64,000 nucleotides of DNA from an uncultured Pelagibacteraceae bacterium. GTDB lineage: Bacteria > Pseudomonadota > Alphaproteobacteria > Pelagibacterales > Pelagibacteraceae. Under the pieces are notes generated by a model. The model did no database searches and had not been told where the DNA came from. It saw only the letters and a list, made by a program, of their open reading frames with translations. The stretch covers positions 17,226-81,225 of the forward strand of contig CACAWF010000002.1 in the NCBI GenBank assembly GCA_902536085.1, in the 5' to 3' direction. Shown here one piece after another: positions 40,296 to 50,820 of this stretch (positions are counted from its first letter, which is position 1; every line of letters starts with the position of its first letter). A program made the translations under genes and the position numbers.

Positions 40296-41447
40296 TTAGG
40301 ATAAATAATTTGATATTTTTTTTCTCATCATATTGGATGTTTGATGACTATCTTCTATTATAAATTTTTTATCTGAATTTAATTGTTTAAAATAATCCTC
40401 TTCACTCATCTCAATTATTTTTAATACTATTTTTTTAAACTCTTCATAGTTATTCTTTGTAAAAAGGCATATATTGTTTAATGGAAAATTTATTGACTCA
40501 TTGTTCGTGAAATTACAGGATAAAACTTTTTTTCCTAAACTAAGTGCCTCTCTCATAACTGTGGAATATCCTCCTATGACAATTTTACTTTTTAAAAGAT
40601 TTATATAGGTTGGATAAGTATCTCTTTTTTTTTGTATAATTTCAAAATTGGTATGACTCAAATATTTTTTATAAAAATCATTTTCTATTTTCTGATAAAT
40701 TGAATCCGGTGCAGAGTCCCCACAAAAAACTAATCTTAATTTTTCCTCATCTCTCAATTTATGACAAAAGTACGCAATTTTTCCCACATGATCTGGATAT
40801 GACGGAATTAATTGTAAATCATCACTTTTACTTGGGAATAATTTTTTCTTGGATGGGGAGTATTCAGATATTAAACAAATATCATATTCAATATCTTTGT
40901 TTTGGTTGTTTTTGCTTAAATACTCTAAACTTAGAGAGGCTCTGAGAGATCCTATAGGAAAAAATTCTTTTATTTCAATTTCACTTTTTTCATAAATATT
41001 TTTTTCATAATTTCCAAAACAAAAAAACTCAGGAATAAATATTTTTTTTTTAAGACTTCTGCTTAGAGAAAGTAGGTCATGATGTCCATGTTGTATGGCT
41101 ATAAATTTTATTTCATTTTGTAAAAACTTAGCTATTATTGAAAATTCTATAGAGTGAGGAATATGGCTAATCACTATTTTAGGGGAAAACTCTTTAATTA
41201 ATGCAATTAGATATAATTGTTTAAGCGGTAACTGAAATAAATTTTTAATAACAAAAAAAATAATCTTGAAATTTACAAAAATTTCTGAAATTTTTTCTTG
41301 CCTTACACTTAAAACTTTATATTTCTCATTAGTTAATAATTGTAAAATAGCATCTTTGCCTTCACAATCAAAAATAATTAAATCAATTTCATCAATTTTA
41401 CCAAATAAAAATTTTGACCTTAAAAAAATCTTAAAAAGTTTAAGCAT
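40296..41447 (-). CDS. Surface carbohydrate biosynthesis / glycosyltransferase-like protein
   Basis: FIAIQHGHHDL, KSKIVIGGYSTVMREALSLGKKVLSCNFT. Confidence 0.6.
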   Translation of the reverse strand: MLKLFKIFLRSKFLFGKIDEIDLIIFDCEGKDAILQLLTNEKYKVLSVRQEKISEIFVNFKIIFFVIKNLFQLPLKQLYLIALIKEFSPKIVISHIPHSIEFSIIAKFLQNEIKFIAIQHGHHDLLSLSRSLKKKIFIPEFFCFGNYEKNIYEKSEIEIKEFFPIGSLRASLSLEYLSKNNQNKDIEYDICLISEYSPSKKKLFPSKSDDLQLIPSYPDHVGKIAYFCHKLRDEEKLRLVFCGDSAPDSIYQKIENDFYKKYLSHTNFEIIQKKRDTYPTYINLLKSKIVIGGYSTVMREALSLGKKVLSCNFTNNESINFPLNNICLFTKNNYEEFKKIVLKIIEMSEEDYFKQLNSDKKFIIEDSHQTSNMMRKKISNYLS

Positions 41448-41463
41448 TTTGTGTTTGTGGAGA

Positions 41464-41706
41464 TTATATAATTTCGACTTTGTATTTCTTTAAGATCTCT
41501 ATACCTTTTTTAAACGAGCTAAAATCAATAATATCATCAGTTTCAAAAGTGATTTTATATTCTTCCTCTAGCGCTGATATTAAAGTCATGTGTCCTATAG
41601 AGTCCCACTCGTCAACCTCATTATATTTTATTTCCTCAGAAAATTTAGAATTGTCTAAATTTAATGCAGATTTAAATACTTTAGAATAATTTTCTATATT
41701 ACTCAT
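41464..41706 (-). CDS. Acyl carrier protein
   Basis: EWDSIGHMTLISALEEEYKITFETDDIIDF: phosphopantetheine DS motif. Confidence 0.92.
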   Translation of the reverse strand: MSNIENYSKVFKSALNLDNSKFSEEIKYNEVDEWDSIGHMTLISALEEEYKITFETDDIIDFSSFKKGIEILKKYKVEII

Positions 41707-42694
41707 TATTTTTTAAATTTTTTATTTCTAATAGAATTTCATTTACAATCAAATTCGCATCTAATTTGAATTTTTTTTTAAGAAAATCATAATCTCCCCC
41801 TTTTGTATACCTATCATCTATACCATAAGAAATCATTTTGGGTGTATTTTCTAATTTTGCAAGACACTCTGAGATAGCTGAGTTTAAACCTCCATATAAA
41901 TTATGTTCCTCAATACAAATTATTAATTTATTTTTTTTTACAAATTCTTTAATCATGTTTTCATCTATTGGTTTTATAGTATGAAAATTTATTACTTCAG
42001 CAAAGATTTTTTTTTCCTCTAATTTTTTTGAAACAGCTAAAGCTTCACCTACCATTTGGCCAGATGAGACTATAGTTAGATCGCTACCTTTTTTAAGTGA
42101 AATTGCTTTTCCTATTTTAAATTCATAGTCTTCCTCATAAACCTGCTGAATTCCAGAGCCTCCTGTTAACCTTATATAAACAGAATTTTTATGATTAAAA
42201 CTAGCTAGCAAAGCTTTAGCTAATTCAGCAGAGTCTGCCGGAGAAATTATTGTAATATTAGGTATTGATCTCAATACACCTACATCTTCAATACAACAAT
42301 GAGTATATCCAAGATTTCCTAAGACTAGTCCACTCGCTAGACCAACCATGCAAATTTTTTGATTCATATAACCTAAATTTACTTTAATTTGCTCACAACA
42401 TCTCATGGTTTGAAAAGGTGCGAAAGTTGTAGTAATTACATTAAATCCTTCGCTTGATAAGCCAGTTGCGATACCGATAAGATTTTGCTCCGCAATGCCT
42501 ACATCTATATATTTCTCAGGAAATTTTTTCTTAAATCTATCAAGACCTGCTGAGGTAGAAACGTCAGCAGTTAATATAATTAAGTTTTTTTCTTTTTGAC
42601 TAATTTCTTGAGCAATTATGCCAAAACTCGCTCTCATTCCAAGTTTAGACCAAATTTTGAAATTGTTTTTACTCAAAAATTTATTCTGATCCAT
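41699..42694 (-). CDS. Transketolase, C-terminal half (split enzyme)
   Basis: RASFGIIAQEISQKEKNLIILTADVSTSAGLDRFKKKFPEKYIDVGIAEQNLIGIATGLS. Confidence 0.93.
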   Translation of the reverse strand: MDQNKFLSKNNFKIWSKLGMRASFGIIAQEISQKEKNLIILTADVSTSAGLDRFKKKFPEKYIDVGIAEQNLIGIATGLSSEGFNVITTTFAPFQTMRCCEQIKVNLGYMNQKICMVGLASGLVLGNLGYTHCCIEDVGVLRSIPNITIISPADSAELAKALLASFNHKNSVYIRLTGGSGIQQVYEEDYEFKIGKAISLKKGSDLTIVSSGQMVGEALAVSKKLEEKKIFAEVINFHTIKPIDENMIKEFVKKNKLIICIEEHNLYGGLNSAISECLAKLENTPKMISYGIDDRYTKGGDYDFLKKKFKLDANLIVNEILLEIKNLKNNE

Positions 42695-43505
42695 TTAATT
42701 CCTTAATTGCTATATCATACTGGCTCTTAGTAAGTATTTTATGATGCCAGTCATTATTATTCTCTGAAAACTTAAAACCCTTGCCTTTAGTTGTTTTTGC
42801 AAGAATTAATTTAGGCTTGTTAGATTTTATATTAAAGGCTTTGATCAAATCATCTGTATTATGTCCATCAATTTCAACTACATGCCAATTAAAACTTGAC
42901 CATTTTTTTGCTAAACTGTCTGAAGTCATAATTTCCTGATTAGTACCAGTTTGTTGTAAGTTATTATTATCTAGAATTGCTGTTAAATTATTTAATTGAA
43001 AGTGAGGAGCGGACATAGCTGCTTCCCAAACTGAACCTTCATTACACTCTCCATCTCCAATTAAGACATAGGTAGAAAAGTTCTTTTTTCTTTTTTTTGC
43101 TGCCAGAGCAACGCCTATTCCAAGAGATAGTCCCATTCCAAGGCTTCCGTTTGAAAACTCAATTCCAAATTTTTTATTAATCACCGGATGACCTAATAAA
43201 AAACTGTCATTTTTTTCAAAAAGCTGTAGTTCCTTTTTAGAAAAAAAACCTTTTTCAGCAAGAATTGAATAATAACCTAAACAGGCGTGACCTTTACTTA
43301 GTATAAATCTGTCTCTATCTTCCCACAAAGGATCGTCTATTTTATATTTTAAAATTTCTTCAAAAAGAGCTACTAAAATTTCTACGGTTGATAATGATCC
43401 GCCGAAATGTGAGCTACTTGCTCCAGCAGCTAAAGATGTGTCCAGGATGCTTTTTCTTATTTTTTTGCACATCAGACTTAATTTTTTTCTTTTTTCGATC
43501 ATCAA
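42681..43505 (-). CDS. Transketolase, N-terminal half (split enzyme)
   Basis: RFILSKGHACLGYYSIL, GSLGMGLSLGIGVALAAK, IGDGECNEGSVWEAAM. Confidence 0.93.
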   Translation of the reverse strand: MMIEKRKKLSLMCKKIRKSILDTSLAAGASSSHFGGSLSTVEILVALFEEILKYKIDDPLWEDRDRFILSKGHACLGYYSILAEKGFFSKKELQLFEKNDSFLLGHPVINKKFGIEFSNGSLGMGLSLGIGVALAAKKRKKNFSTYVLIGDGECNEGSVWEAAMSAPHFQLNNLTAILDNNNLQQTGTNQEIMTSDSLAKKWSSFNWHVVEIDGHNTDDLIKAFNIKSNKPKLILAKTTKGKGFKFSENNNDWHHKILTKSQYDIAIKELNGSE

Positions 43506-43508
43506 AAT

Positions 43509-44249
43509 TTAATAGCCTCCAGTAATATTAATTACCTCACCGTTGACATAACTCGACATGTCAGAAGCCAAAAATAATACTACATTTGCAACTTCTTCAG
43601 GGCTTGCTACTCTTTTTAAAGGTATTTTTTTTATTGCTTCTTCAAGAACTTTTTTATTTATTCCTTTTTCGATCATTCTAGTATTTGTAAGACCTGGGGC
43701 AACGGCATTTACCCTAATATTAAAAGGTCCTAATTCTTTAGATAATGACTTCGTAAAACTATTAATCGCAGATTTACTTGCAGCATATATTGATCTTCCT
43801 GCATCACATTCGGTTGCTGCATTAGAAGAAATATTAATTATAGATCCATTTTTATTTTTCATGAATATTTTTAAAACACCTCTAATAAGATACAATGCAG
43901 AAAAAAAATTCACTTGAAAAACTTCTTTGATTTTTTCATTAGTGGTCATTTGAAATAATGATACTTGGTCAACACCAGCATTATTCACTAATATATCTAT
44001 ATTTTTATTACAATTTAAGATCATTTCAATTCCCTCTTTAATTTCATTCTCACTATTCAAATCGAAGTAAATAGGAATAATTGAATTATTGTATTGATTA
44101 GAGAGCTCTTTTATTGATTTTTCAAATTCACTATTTTTTTTTCTCGCACAACAAATTATATCTGAGCCATTCTCTGAAAATTTTTTTATCAATGAAAGGC
44201 CTATGCCTCCGTTGCAACCTGTAATCAATGATGTTTTTTTTTCTAGCAT
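43509..44249 (-). CDS. SDR oxidoreductase (3-oxoacyl-ACP reductase-like)
   Basis: SLITGCNGGIGLSLIKKF, NNAGV, YAASKSAINSFTKSLSKEL, SYVNGEVINITGGY. Confidence 0.93.
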   Translation of the reverse strand: MLEKKTSLITGCNGGIGLSLIKKFSENGSDIICCARKKNSEFEKSIKELSNQYNNSIIPIYFDLNSENEIKEGIEMILNCNKNIDILVNNAGVDQVSLFQMTTNEKIKEVFQVNFFSALYLIRGVLKIFMKNKNGSIINISSNAATECDAGRSIYAASKSAINSFTKSLSKELGPFNIRVNAVAPGLTNTRMIEKGINKKVLEEAIKKIPLKRVASPEEVANVVLFLASDMSSYVNGEVINITGGY

Positions 44250-44254
44250 TATAG

Positions 44255-45400
44255 TTAAAACCTTAGATCTTGAAATTCCTTATTATTATTCTTTTTAAAA
44301 TTAAAACTAATTATTTTTTTTATAATTTTTTTTGAAACCAATTTATCATTTTTATTAATTTTTAAAAAAGTATTTCTTCTTTTTAGTTTTCTTAAATTTT
44401 TTAAAATATCTTTTTTTTTAAATTTACATGAAATAACTGAAGACGGTTTATCTCTTCCTTTTTGCCTATCACCAAGATTAATAGACGTAGTTGAAAATAA
44501 TGGAACCTCTGAAATTCCACTTGAAGAATTCCCAATGACCCCATCGATATATTTCAATAATGATAGATATCCTTTAGTTCCTAAATTCTTCACTAAAGTA
44601 AAGTTTTCTCTCTTTTTGATAAAATTTTTGATTAATTTTATCATAGCAACACCTCCAGCATCGGCGTTCGGTGCAGTTATTATGATTTTAGTATCTTTTA
44701 AATTATCTAAACAATTTAGGACGAGCTTTAAATTATGCAAGTTTTCTCTAATAGAGGTTTTTTCAGGATGAAATGTCATCAAAATATTTTTCTTTAAAAG
44801 TTTCATTTTAAATTCATTTTGAAATTCTGTTTTAGAAAAAAATTTAGTATTAGCAATTTTTTGTCTATTTAAACTACCAAAGTTAAAAACAGTTTTAGTG
44901 TTTTCTCCAAGTTGAATAATTCTTTTCCTGTATTTGTTAGAAGTAGGAAAGTGTAGATTTGAAAGTTTAGTAATTGAATGTCTAAAACCTTCATCTAATG
45001 AGCCTGAAGTTTTTTCCCCTCCAGCAATATGAACTATAGGTATCTTTAAAATATAAGCCGAAATAGTTGCTGCAAGCATTTCATATCTATCGCCAAAAGT
45101 AACAAATATGTCAGGATTAATTTTTTTTAAAGACTTAGAATATTTTTTCAAAAAACTTGAAAAAGATAGTAAAACTGAGAGTGAATTTTTATTCCTTTGG
45201 TTTGAAAAGGCTTTTACTATTTTTAATCCTTTTTTAAACTGGATCTCCTTTAAACTTTTTCCAAAAAAACTATCATTATGATTTCCTGATATTAATAAAA
45301 AGGTTTTAAAATATTTTTTATTTTTTAAAGTTTCGTCAACAATTATTTTAATCATTCCGAAATCTGCTCTAGACGTAGTAATAAAACAAATTTTTTTCAT
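44255..45400 (-). CDS. neuC: UDP-N-acetylglucosamine 2-epimerase (hydrolysing), NeuC/LegG-like
   Basis: ICFITTSRADFGMIKIIV, TFGDRYEMLAATISAYILKIPIVHIAGGEKTSGSLDEGFRHSITKLS. Confidence 0.92.
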   Translation of the reverse strand: MKKICFITTSRADFGMIKIIVDETLKNKKYFKTFLLISGNHNDSFFGKSLKEIQFKKGLKIVKAFSNQRNKNSLSVLLSFSSFLKKYSKSLKKINPDIFVTFGDRYEMLAATISAYILKIPIVHIAGGEKTSGSLDEGFRHSITKLSNLHFPTSNKYRKRIIQLGENTKTVFNFGSLNRQKIANTKFFSKTEFQNEFKMKLLKKNILMTFHPEKTSIRENLHNLKLVLNCLDNLKDTKIIITAPNADAGGVAMIKLIKNFIKKRENFTLVKNLGTKGYLSLLKYIDGVIGNSSSGISEVPLFSTTSINLGDRQKGRDKPSSVISCKFKKKDILKNLRKLKRRNTFLKINKNDKLVSKKIIKKIISFNFKKNNNKEFQDLRF

Positions 45401-46419
45401 ATTTTAATTAATTCATCAAATTGAAAATTTTTTTTGGCAATCTTACCTATGACAGAATTTATCAGCATTGGTGAAATTCCATTACCAGGTCTTTTAGCTG
45501 TAATATTGCTCCGAGTGAATTTTTCTCCTTTTAGTATTTTACGATTAGCAACTAAAGAGTTTCTAGCAATTATAATGTTTTTTTTCTCACTTTTTGTTGC
45601 AATTTTTTTTCCGTTTCCAAGTGCTGTTTCTAATTGTTTTATTTTTTTAACTAACATTTTGAGGTCTTCTTCTTCAATGCTTGCCTTATGATCGGGACCT
45701 TTTGATGACCTATTCAAAGTAATGTGTTTTTCGATAACTTTAGCTCCCATTGCAACTGCCCATAAGCTAGCATCTATACCTAAAGTATGGTCAGAGTAAC
45801 CAACATCAATATTGAATTTTTTTTTGAATGTCTGGATTACTCTTAAATTTACATCTTCTAAAGGAGTAGGATATTCTGTATTACATTGCATAACTGTAAT
45901 TTTCTTTTTAGGTGTTCCATTTTTAATTAAAATTTTTATGGCTTTCTCAACTTCGTAAATATTAGACATTCCTGTTGAAATAAGTATCTTTTTTTTTAAT
46001 TTTCCTATTTTAACAAGATAAGGCAAATTAGTTATTTCTCCCGATGGGATCTTAAAAAATTTCATTTTTAAAGATTGCAAAAAATCAATTGATTGAAGAT
46101 CAAAAGCTGTAGAAAGAAAATTTATTTTTTTTTTGATACAATATTTTGAAATTTTTCTAAAATCTTCATATGACAAAGAAATCTTTTTTGACATTTCTAA
46201 TTGATTTTGTTTATTTCCAGTATTTTTAATTTGGTATTTTGCTTTTACTGCGTACTTTGAAATATGCATAGAAGGAATAGAAGTTTGAAATTTAATAAAA
46301 TCAGCTCCACATCTTTTAGCCATATCTACAAGCTTATAAGCAAGCTTAATATTTCCATTATGGTTTACACCAGCCTCAGCAATTATGATAGTTGGAAAAA
46401 TTTTTTTTTTAAGACTCAT
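45397..46419 (-). CDS. neuB: N-acetylneuraminate synthase family, NeuB/LegI-like
   Basis: IIIAEAGVNHNGNIKLAYKLVDMAKRCGADFIKFQT, ISTGMS, GYSDHTLG, EKHITLNRSSKGPDHKASIE, SAF-like C-terminus. Confidence 0.95.
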   Translation of the reverse strand: MSLKKKIFPTIIIAEAGVNHNGNIKLAYKLVDMAKRCGADFIKFQTSIPSMHISKYAVKAKYQIKNTGNKQNQLEMSKKISLSYEDFRKISKYCIKKKINFLSTAFDLQSIDFLQSLKMKFFKIPSGEITNLPYLVKIGKLKKKILISTGMSNIYEVEKAIKILIKNGTPKKKITVMQCNTEYPTPLEDVNLRVIQTFKKKFNIDVGYSDHTLGIDASLWAVAMGAKVIEKHITLNRSSKGPDHKASIEEEDLKMLVKKIKQLETALGNGKKIATKSEKKNIIIARNSLVANRKILKGEKFTRSNITAKRPGNGISPMLINSVIGKIAKKNFQFDELIKI

Positions 46420-47053
46420 TTTTTTTTATAACTTTCCTTTGATAATCAATAACAGAAGAGTTTTTTAATAAATTTGAGGTTAAAGTACTTCCTATACCGA
46501 TTTTACAGTTCTCTTCGATTTTCAAATTTTGTAAAATTTTAGCACCTGATCCGATAAGTACTTTTTTTTCAATTGTACAATTCCCTCCTATTGATACTGA
46601 AGGCATTATTGTCAAAAAATCTTGAGCGCATAAATTATGACCTATATCGCAGAAGTTACTAACAACTGAATAGTTGCTAAGCTTAACTTCAAAACTAATA
46701 TGAACATTATTAAAAATTATATTTCCTATGCCAAGTTTCAAACATGGTGGAATGTGTATGTTGGGATGTATAAGGTTTGGAATTTTATACTTATTCTTTT
46801 TTATTTCTTTTTCAAATATTTTTTCTCTTAATGACGGACTCATCATGCCTGTAATAGCATATAGATTTTTTCCAACTGGTTTATTTTTTTGTGAGAACAC
46901 TTTTAATTTATCTAAAGTCTTGATTTTTGAACTTAATTTTTCGTCAACGTATCCGATAACTTTCCAAACTTTTTTTTTTTTATTTATTTCCTCTATTAAT
47001 TGATAAACCTCTCTTCCTGCAGGACCTGCAGAAAATATTAGTATTTTTTTCAT
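46409..47053 (-). CDS. neuD: Sugar O-/N-acyltransferase, NeuD family
   Basis: LIFSAGPAGREVYQLIEEIN then hexapeptide repeats; overlaps neuB-like start. Confidence 0.85.
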   Translation of the reverse strand: MKKILIFSAGPAGREVYQLIEEINKKKKVWKVIGYVDEKLSSKIKTLDKLKVFSQKNKPVGKNLYAITGMMSPSLREKIFEKEIKKNKYKIPNLIHPNIHIPPCLKLGIGNIIFNNVHISFEVKLSNYSVVSNFCDIGHNLCAQDFLTIMPSVSIGGNCTIEKKVLIGSGAKILQNLKIEENCKIGIGSTLTSNLLKNSSVIDYQRKVIKKNES

Positions 47054-47063
47054 AATAATAAAT

Positions 47064-48122
47064 TTAGCTGATTTCTTCCTCTGAAAAAATATCTTTAGCT
47101 AAAGATGGATTAAAAATAGTTTGTTTCTCTTTCGTCATAAATTTAGAAATGAAATCTTTATCCTCTCCAGCTAAGCAAAGGTTGCTGTGCTCCTTGAAAT
47201 ATTTTATTCTAAATCCAAAATCTACAATTTCTTTCAAAGGTTGCTCTAAAATATTGCCAATTTTAATATGAACATATGGACAAACTAAAACATCTCCCAG
47301 CGGGGTTATATAAAGCCTATTAACAGTTGTGCAGCCTAATATTTTTTCATTTTTTCTATCAAAAGGATTCCATAAATTTCTGACAAGATTTCCATATTTT
47401 TTTCTTAAGTTTTGAATATGTTTTCTATCTTTCTCATCACAAATAATTTCCTCCATTTTCTGCCACATGCCTGCCGGGACAGCTACGTTTAAAAGAGTTC
47501 TATATTTTTTTTGTTTTGAATATTTTAATAATTCCTCAAAATCTGGATTGAAAGCATTATAATGACCAACAGTGATATTTAAATAAGGGTCCATGCCAGC
47601 TTTTTGAACATGCTCCAGGGCTTCAATAGCTTTTCTCCAAGAATCCTTTCTTCCTCTAATTTCATCATGAGTTTTCTCATCCATACTATCAATACTTACA
47701 GATACTCTGCTCACTTGATAATCAGCCAGTTTTTTCGCCATTTTCTCATCTAAGTAAAAACCGTTTGTAGTTAAATATAAATAGAACCTCTCTGGCTTTA
47801 TAGCCTCCAATGTTTCAAACAATAAGTCAGGTCTAAGAAGTAATTCACCTCCCTGTAAATCAAATTCGAAATATCCTAATTCATCAGCCTGGTCGGCGAG
47901 ATTTCCAATTACTTTTGGGGAAAGGTACTCTTTTACATGGTCGCCCTTAGGAGAATTTGTAAAACAGTATTTGCATCTTAAATTACAAGCATTGTTTAAA
48001 TTTAAGTCTATACCTCTAGTTTTTGTCCCAACTTTTCCATCATTTTTATTTACATAGTTGTAAAAATCTCGAAGTTTCTTCACTAGTTTTGGTTTTTTTA
48101 ATAATGGAGAGTTTAAAGGCAT
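47064..48122 (-). CDS. Radical SAM/SPASM protein
   Basis: LNLNNACNLRCKYCFTNSP, FDLQGGELLLRPDL, C-terminal CPYVHIKIGNI. Confidence 0.92.
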   Translation of the reverse strand: MPLNSPLLKKPKLVKKLRDFYNYVNKNDGKVGTKTRGIDLNLNNACNLRCKYCFTNSPKGDHVKEYLSPKVIGNLADQADELGYFEFDLQGGELLLRPDLLFETLEAIKPERFYLYLTTNGFYLDEKMAKKLADYQVSRVSVSIDSMDEKTHDEIRGRKDSWRKAIEALEHVQKAGMDPYLNITVGHYNAFNPDFEELLKYSKQKKYRTLLNVAVPAGMWQKMEEIICDEKDRKHIQNLRKKYGNLVRNLWNPFDRKNEKILGCTTVNRLYITPLGDVLVCPYVHIKIGNILEQPLKEIVDFGFRIKYFKEHSNLCLAGEDKDFISKFMTKEKQTIFNPSLAKDIFSEEEIS

Positions 48123-48127
48123 AATAT

Positions 48128-48580
48128 TTATTTTATTTTATATTCTTTTATGACATGAGGTAATACAATATTGAAATCAGCACTGCAAGCTAGATCTCCT
48201 TTAACTTTTCCAATACCTTTACATTTTGCTACACCTCTGTTGAATGAAATAACACTCGTTTCTATGTCAAGCCTATCTTTAGGTATAATTTTTCTCTTAA
48301 ACTTTAAATTATCGGCTGAAGTAATGTAAACAATTTTACCTTTATTTCCAGGCAAAGTAAGAAGAGAAAGCGCGCACATTTGCACTAAAGACTCTATTTG
48401 AAGCATGCCGGGCATATTAGGATCTGATGGCCAATGAACTTTAAAAAACCATTCTTTAGGATCTAAATATTTATACCCTTTTGCTGATTTACCTGGGATT
48501 ACTTCTTCAACTAGGTCTATCATTAAGTATGGTGGTTTATTTTGTTGATACTCTAAGATTTCTTCTTTGGTTAGTTTCAT
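48128..48580 (-). CDS. FabZ-like 3-hydroxyacyl-ACP dehydratase (hotdog fold)
   Basis: PPYLMIDLVEEVIPGKSAKGYKYL, DPNMPGMLQIESLVQMCALSLL. Confidence 0.85.
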   Translation of the reverse strand: MKLTKEEILEYQQNKPPYLMIDLVEEVIPGKSAKGYKYLDPKEWFFKVHWPSDPNMPGMLQIESLVQMCALSLLTLPGNKGKIVYITSADNLKFKRKIIPKDRLDIETSVISFNRGVAKCKGIGKVKGDLACSADFNIVLPHVIKEYKIK

Positions 48581-48581
48581 T

Positions 48582-49766
48582 CTATTTGTAAGTTACTTCT
48601 CTTGATAAAGATTTAATTACATCATATCCATCCCACACTAGATCTATTTCTAATGATTTGCCTATAGGAACTATACGGTCAACACCAAGGAGATTGTATT
48701 CTAGGACAAAATTTTTAAATTCATTTTTACTAATACCATAATAAGTTATTGTTTGGCATTTCTTTGATACGTAATCTTTTAGTTCTGATAATTTACTAAT
48801 ATTTTTTTGAAAGAAAGTTCCGTTAACACCTCTTATATTTTCAATGGAATTTAGTTTTTTTTGGGATGAAACTACAAACAAATTGTTATTTTTTAAATAC
48901 TTCACCTCTGAAAAGTTTTTGTTTTTAATAACATTTGAAAGTAGATTTGTATACTTTTCTACCGCTTGAACTTCATCAAATTTGAATTTGTTTTCAACAA
49001 TTTTATTTAATTTTCCCCAAAATTTGTTTTGAAATTTTAAGTCTTTTTTTCCTAACCAAAAAATAAAATGTGGAGAATTACACGCTTTTTGACCCATTAC
49101 ATAGCCGTCATAGAAGAAATTTTTTATTAATAATTCAAGATATTTTTCATTTTGTTTTTTTAATTTATCAATATTAATTATTGAAAAAGAATATCTATCA
49201 CTAAAGGTCACCTCTATAGTTCTCTCAGGTATCCAGTTTTTTCTGATTTCATTTATTGTTTTGTCTCCTCCCCAAATAATTCTGGCATCGCATATAGATG
49301 AGAGATATTTTGTAATGTTATCATCGGAAGAATATTCTATAAAGTGGTTTGACTCCTTTAAAACTTTATAAATCTTTTTTTTAAATAATCTATTGATGAT
49401 TGATAAAATTATTTTTTTTTCTTTAAAATCTTTACTAGGAATTTTAACTACATTTGAATTTCCGCTTAATAAACCAAATATAAAAGAGTATACAAAATTT
49501 GTCGGTACATTTGACGGGCAAATATGGAAAGCCAAACCTCTGCCCACCACTAAAAAATTTTTTTTTTTTGATTTTATTTTTTTTACTTGTTTATTACACC
49601 AAAACATAAGATAAATTAAATCCGGGTGTCTCATGGCATTTTTGTCTTTTTTTATTTCATTTGAAAGATCATTTAAAAAATTCAAAGATAAAACATTATA
49701 AGCTTCGAATGTTTTTACTTTAAAATTTTTATTTAATATTTCTTTAGTTGAATTAGATGACATCAC
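48582..49766 (-). CDS. LuxC-like acyl-CoA/acyl-ACP reductase
   Basis: GRGLAFHICPSNVPTNFVYSFIFGLLSGNSNVVKIPSKDF, FYDGYVMGQKACNSPHFIFWLG. Confidence 0.9.
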   Translation of the reverse strand: MMSSNSTKEILNKNFKVKTFEAYNVLSLNFLNDLSNEIKKDKNAMRHPDLIYLMFWCNKQVKKIKSKKKNFLVVGRGLAFHICPSNVPTNFVYSFIFGLLSGNSNVVKIPSKDFKEKKIILSIINRLFKKKIYKVLKESNHFIEYSSDDNITKYLSSICDARIIWGGDKTINEIRKNWIPERTIEVTFSDRYSFSIINIDKLKKQNEKYLELLIKNFFYDGYVMGQKACNSPHFIFWLGKKDLKFQNKFWGKLNKIVENKFKFDEVQAVEKYTNLLSNVIKNKNFSEVKYLKNNNLFVVSSQKKLNSIENIRGVNGTFFQKNISKLSELKDYVSKKCQTITYYGISKNEFKNFVLEYNLLGVDRIVPIGKSLEIDLVWDGYDVIKSLSREVTYK

Positions 49767-50820
49767 TGCAACCTCTCATCTCAGCCTCTTTTGCTCTTCC
49801 ATAAATTTTAAAATACTTTCCTTTAAGACCACATTTACAATCATCTTCTCCAATTATTTCACCAATATCCTCTGTTAAAATATTATGACCAGGATAACTT
49901 GTAGGCAAAACTGATAATAGTTGTATTAAACCCTTCGATTTTTTACCTAAAACTCTAAATTTACTATCCCTGATAATTATATCTGAAAAAATTGAAGTGT
50001 GAAAATAACCGCATTTACTTGACTCAAAAAATATCGATCCAGTCTGCTCAACTAACCCGTAATAATTAAAAATCTTATCAAGATTTAATTTTGTTTTTAG
50101 TTTTTTTTTAAAATTCTTGTTACTTATTTTTAAGTTTTCCATCCTTTTCCAACCTCCCCCATGCACAAGTATACCTTTGTTAAAATCATAAGATTTTTTT
50201 TTTATATTAATATTATTAATTAATTTTTCAAAAATCATACTTGTAAATCCAAAAATTAAAAATTTTTCTTTTCCATAAAGATTTAAAAATTTCGATAAAT
50301 TATCAAAATCAATTTTATTTTCTTTATTGAGTAAGTAGGAATGATTTTTTCCAAAGATTGAAAATCCATAAATAGCTGCTGATTTCGCGTTCAAAATATT
50401 CCTATCATCTAAATTTGGATTTCTATCTACTATAAGCATTGGTAGTCTTTTATCACTAACCATTTTTTGAAAAATTGTGTCTAAAGCTTTTGTTTGAGCT
50501 AACGCGTTATTTTTATCCAAATAAATTTTTGAGGGATTTTGTCCAGATGTACCCGATGAAATAAGTTTTTTAACAACTTTTTCTCTTTTAACACTTAATA
50601 AATCAAAATGTTTGAATAATTGAACTGGTATCATAGGGAAATCCTCTACATTATCGATTTTTTTGAGATTAATTTTTAATTTTTCAATTATATTTTTATA
50701 TTCAATACAATGTTTATAATGATGAAAAGATAACTGTTTTATTAAACTAAAAAAAATATTTTTTTTAATTAAACTGGTTGTGCTAAAAGTTTCAAAATTT
50801 TTTAGTTTTTCAATGTTCAT
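49753..50820 (-). CDS. LuxE-like acyl-protein synthetase
   Basis: DFPMIPVQLFKHFDLLSV, KLISSGTSGQNPSKIYLDK, YYGLVEQTGSIFFES. Confidence 0.9.
   Translation of the reverse strand: MNIEKLKNFETFSTTSLIKKNIFFSLIKQLSFHHYKHCIEYKNIIEKLKINLKKIDNVEDFPMIPVQLFKHFDLLSVKREKVVKKLISSGTSGQNPSKIYLDKNNALAQTKALDTIFQKMVSDKRLPMLIVDRNPNLDDRNILNAKSAAIYGFSIFGKNHSYLLNKENKIDFDNLSKFLNLYGKEKFLIFGFTSMIFEKLINNINIKKKSYDFNKGILVHGGGWKRMENLKISNKNFKKKLKTKLNLDKIFNYYGLVEQTGSIFFESSKCGYFHTSIFSDIIIRDSKFRVLGKKSKGLIQLLSVLPTSYPGHNILTEDIGEIIGEDDCKCGLKGKYFKIYGRAKEAEMRGCSDVI

Noticed and set aside
48582-50820. LuxC/LuxE as part of a bioluminescence (lux) operon
   Set aside because: No luxA/luxB luciferase or luxD nearby; context is sugar and ACP genes
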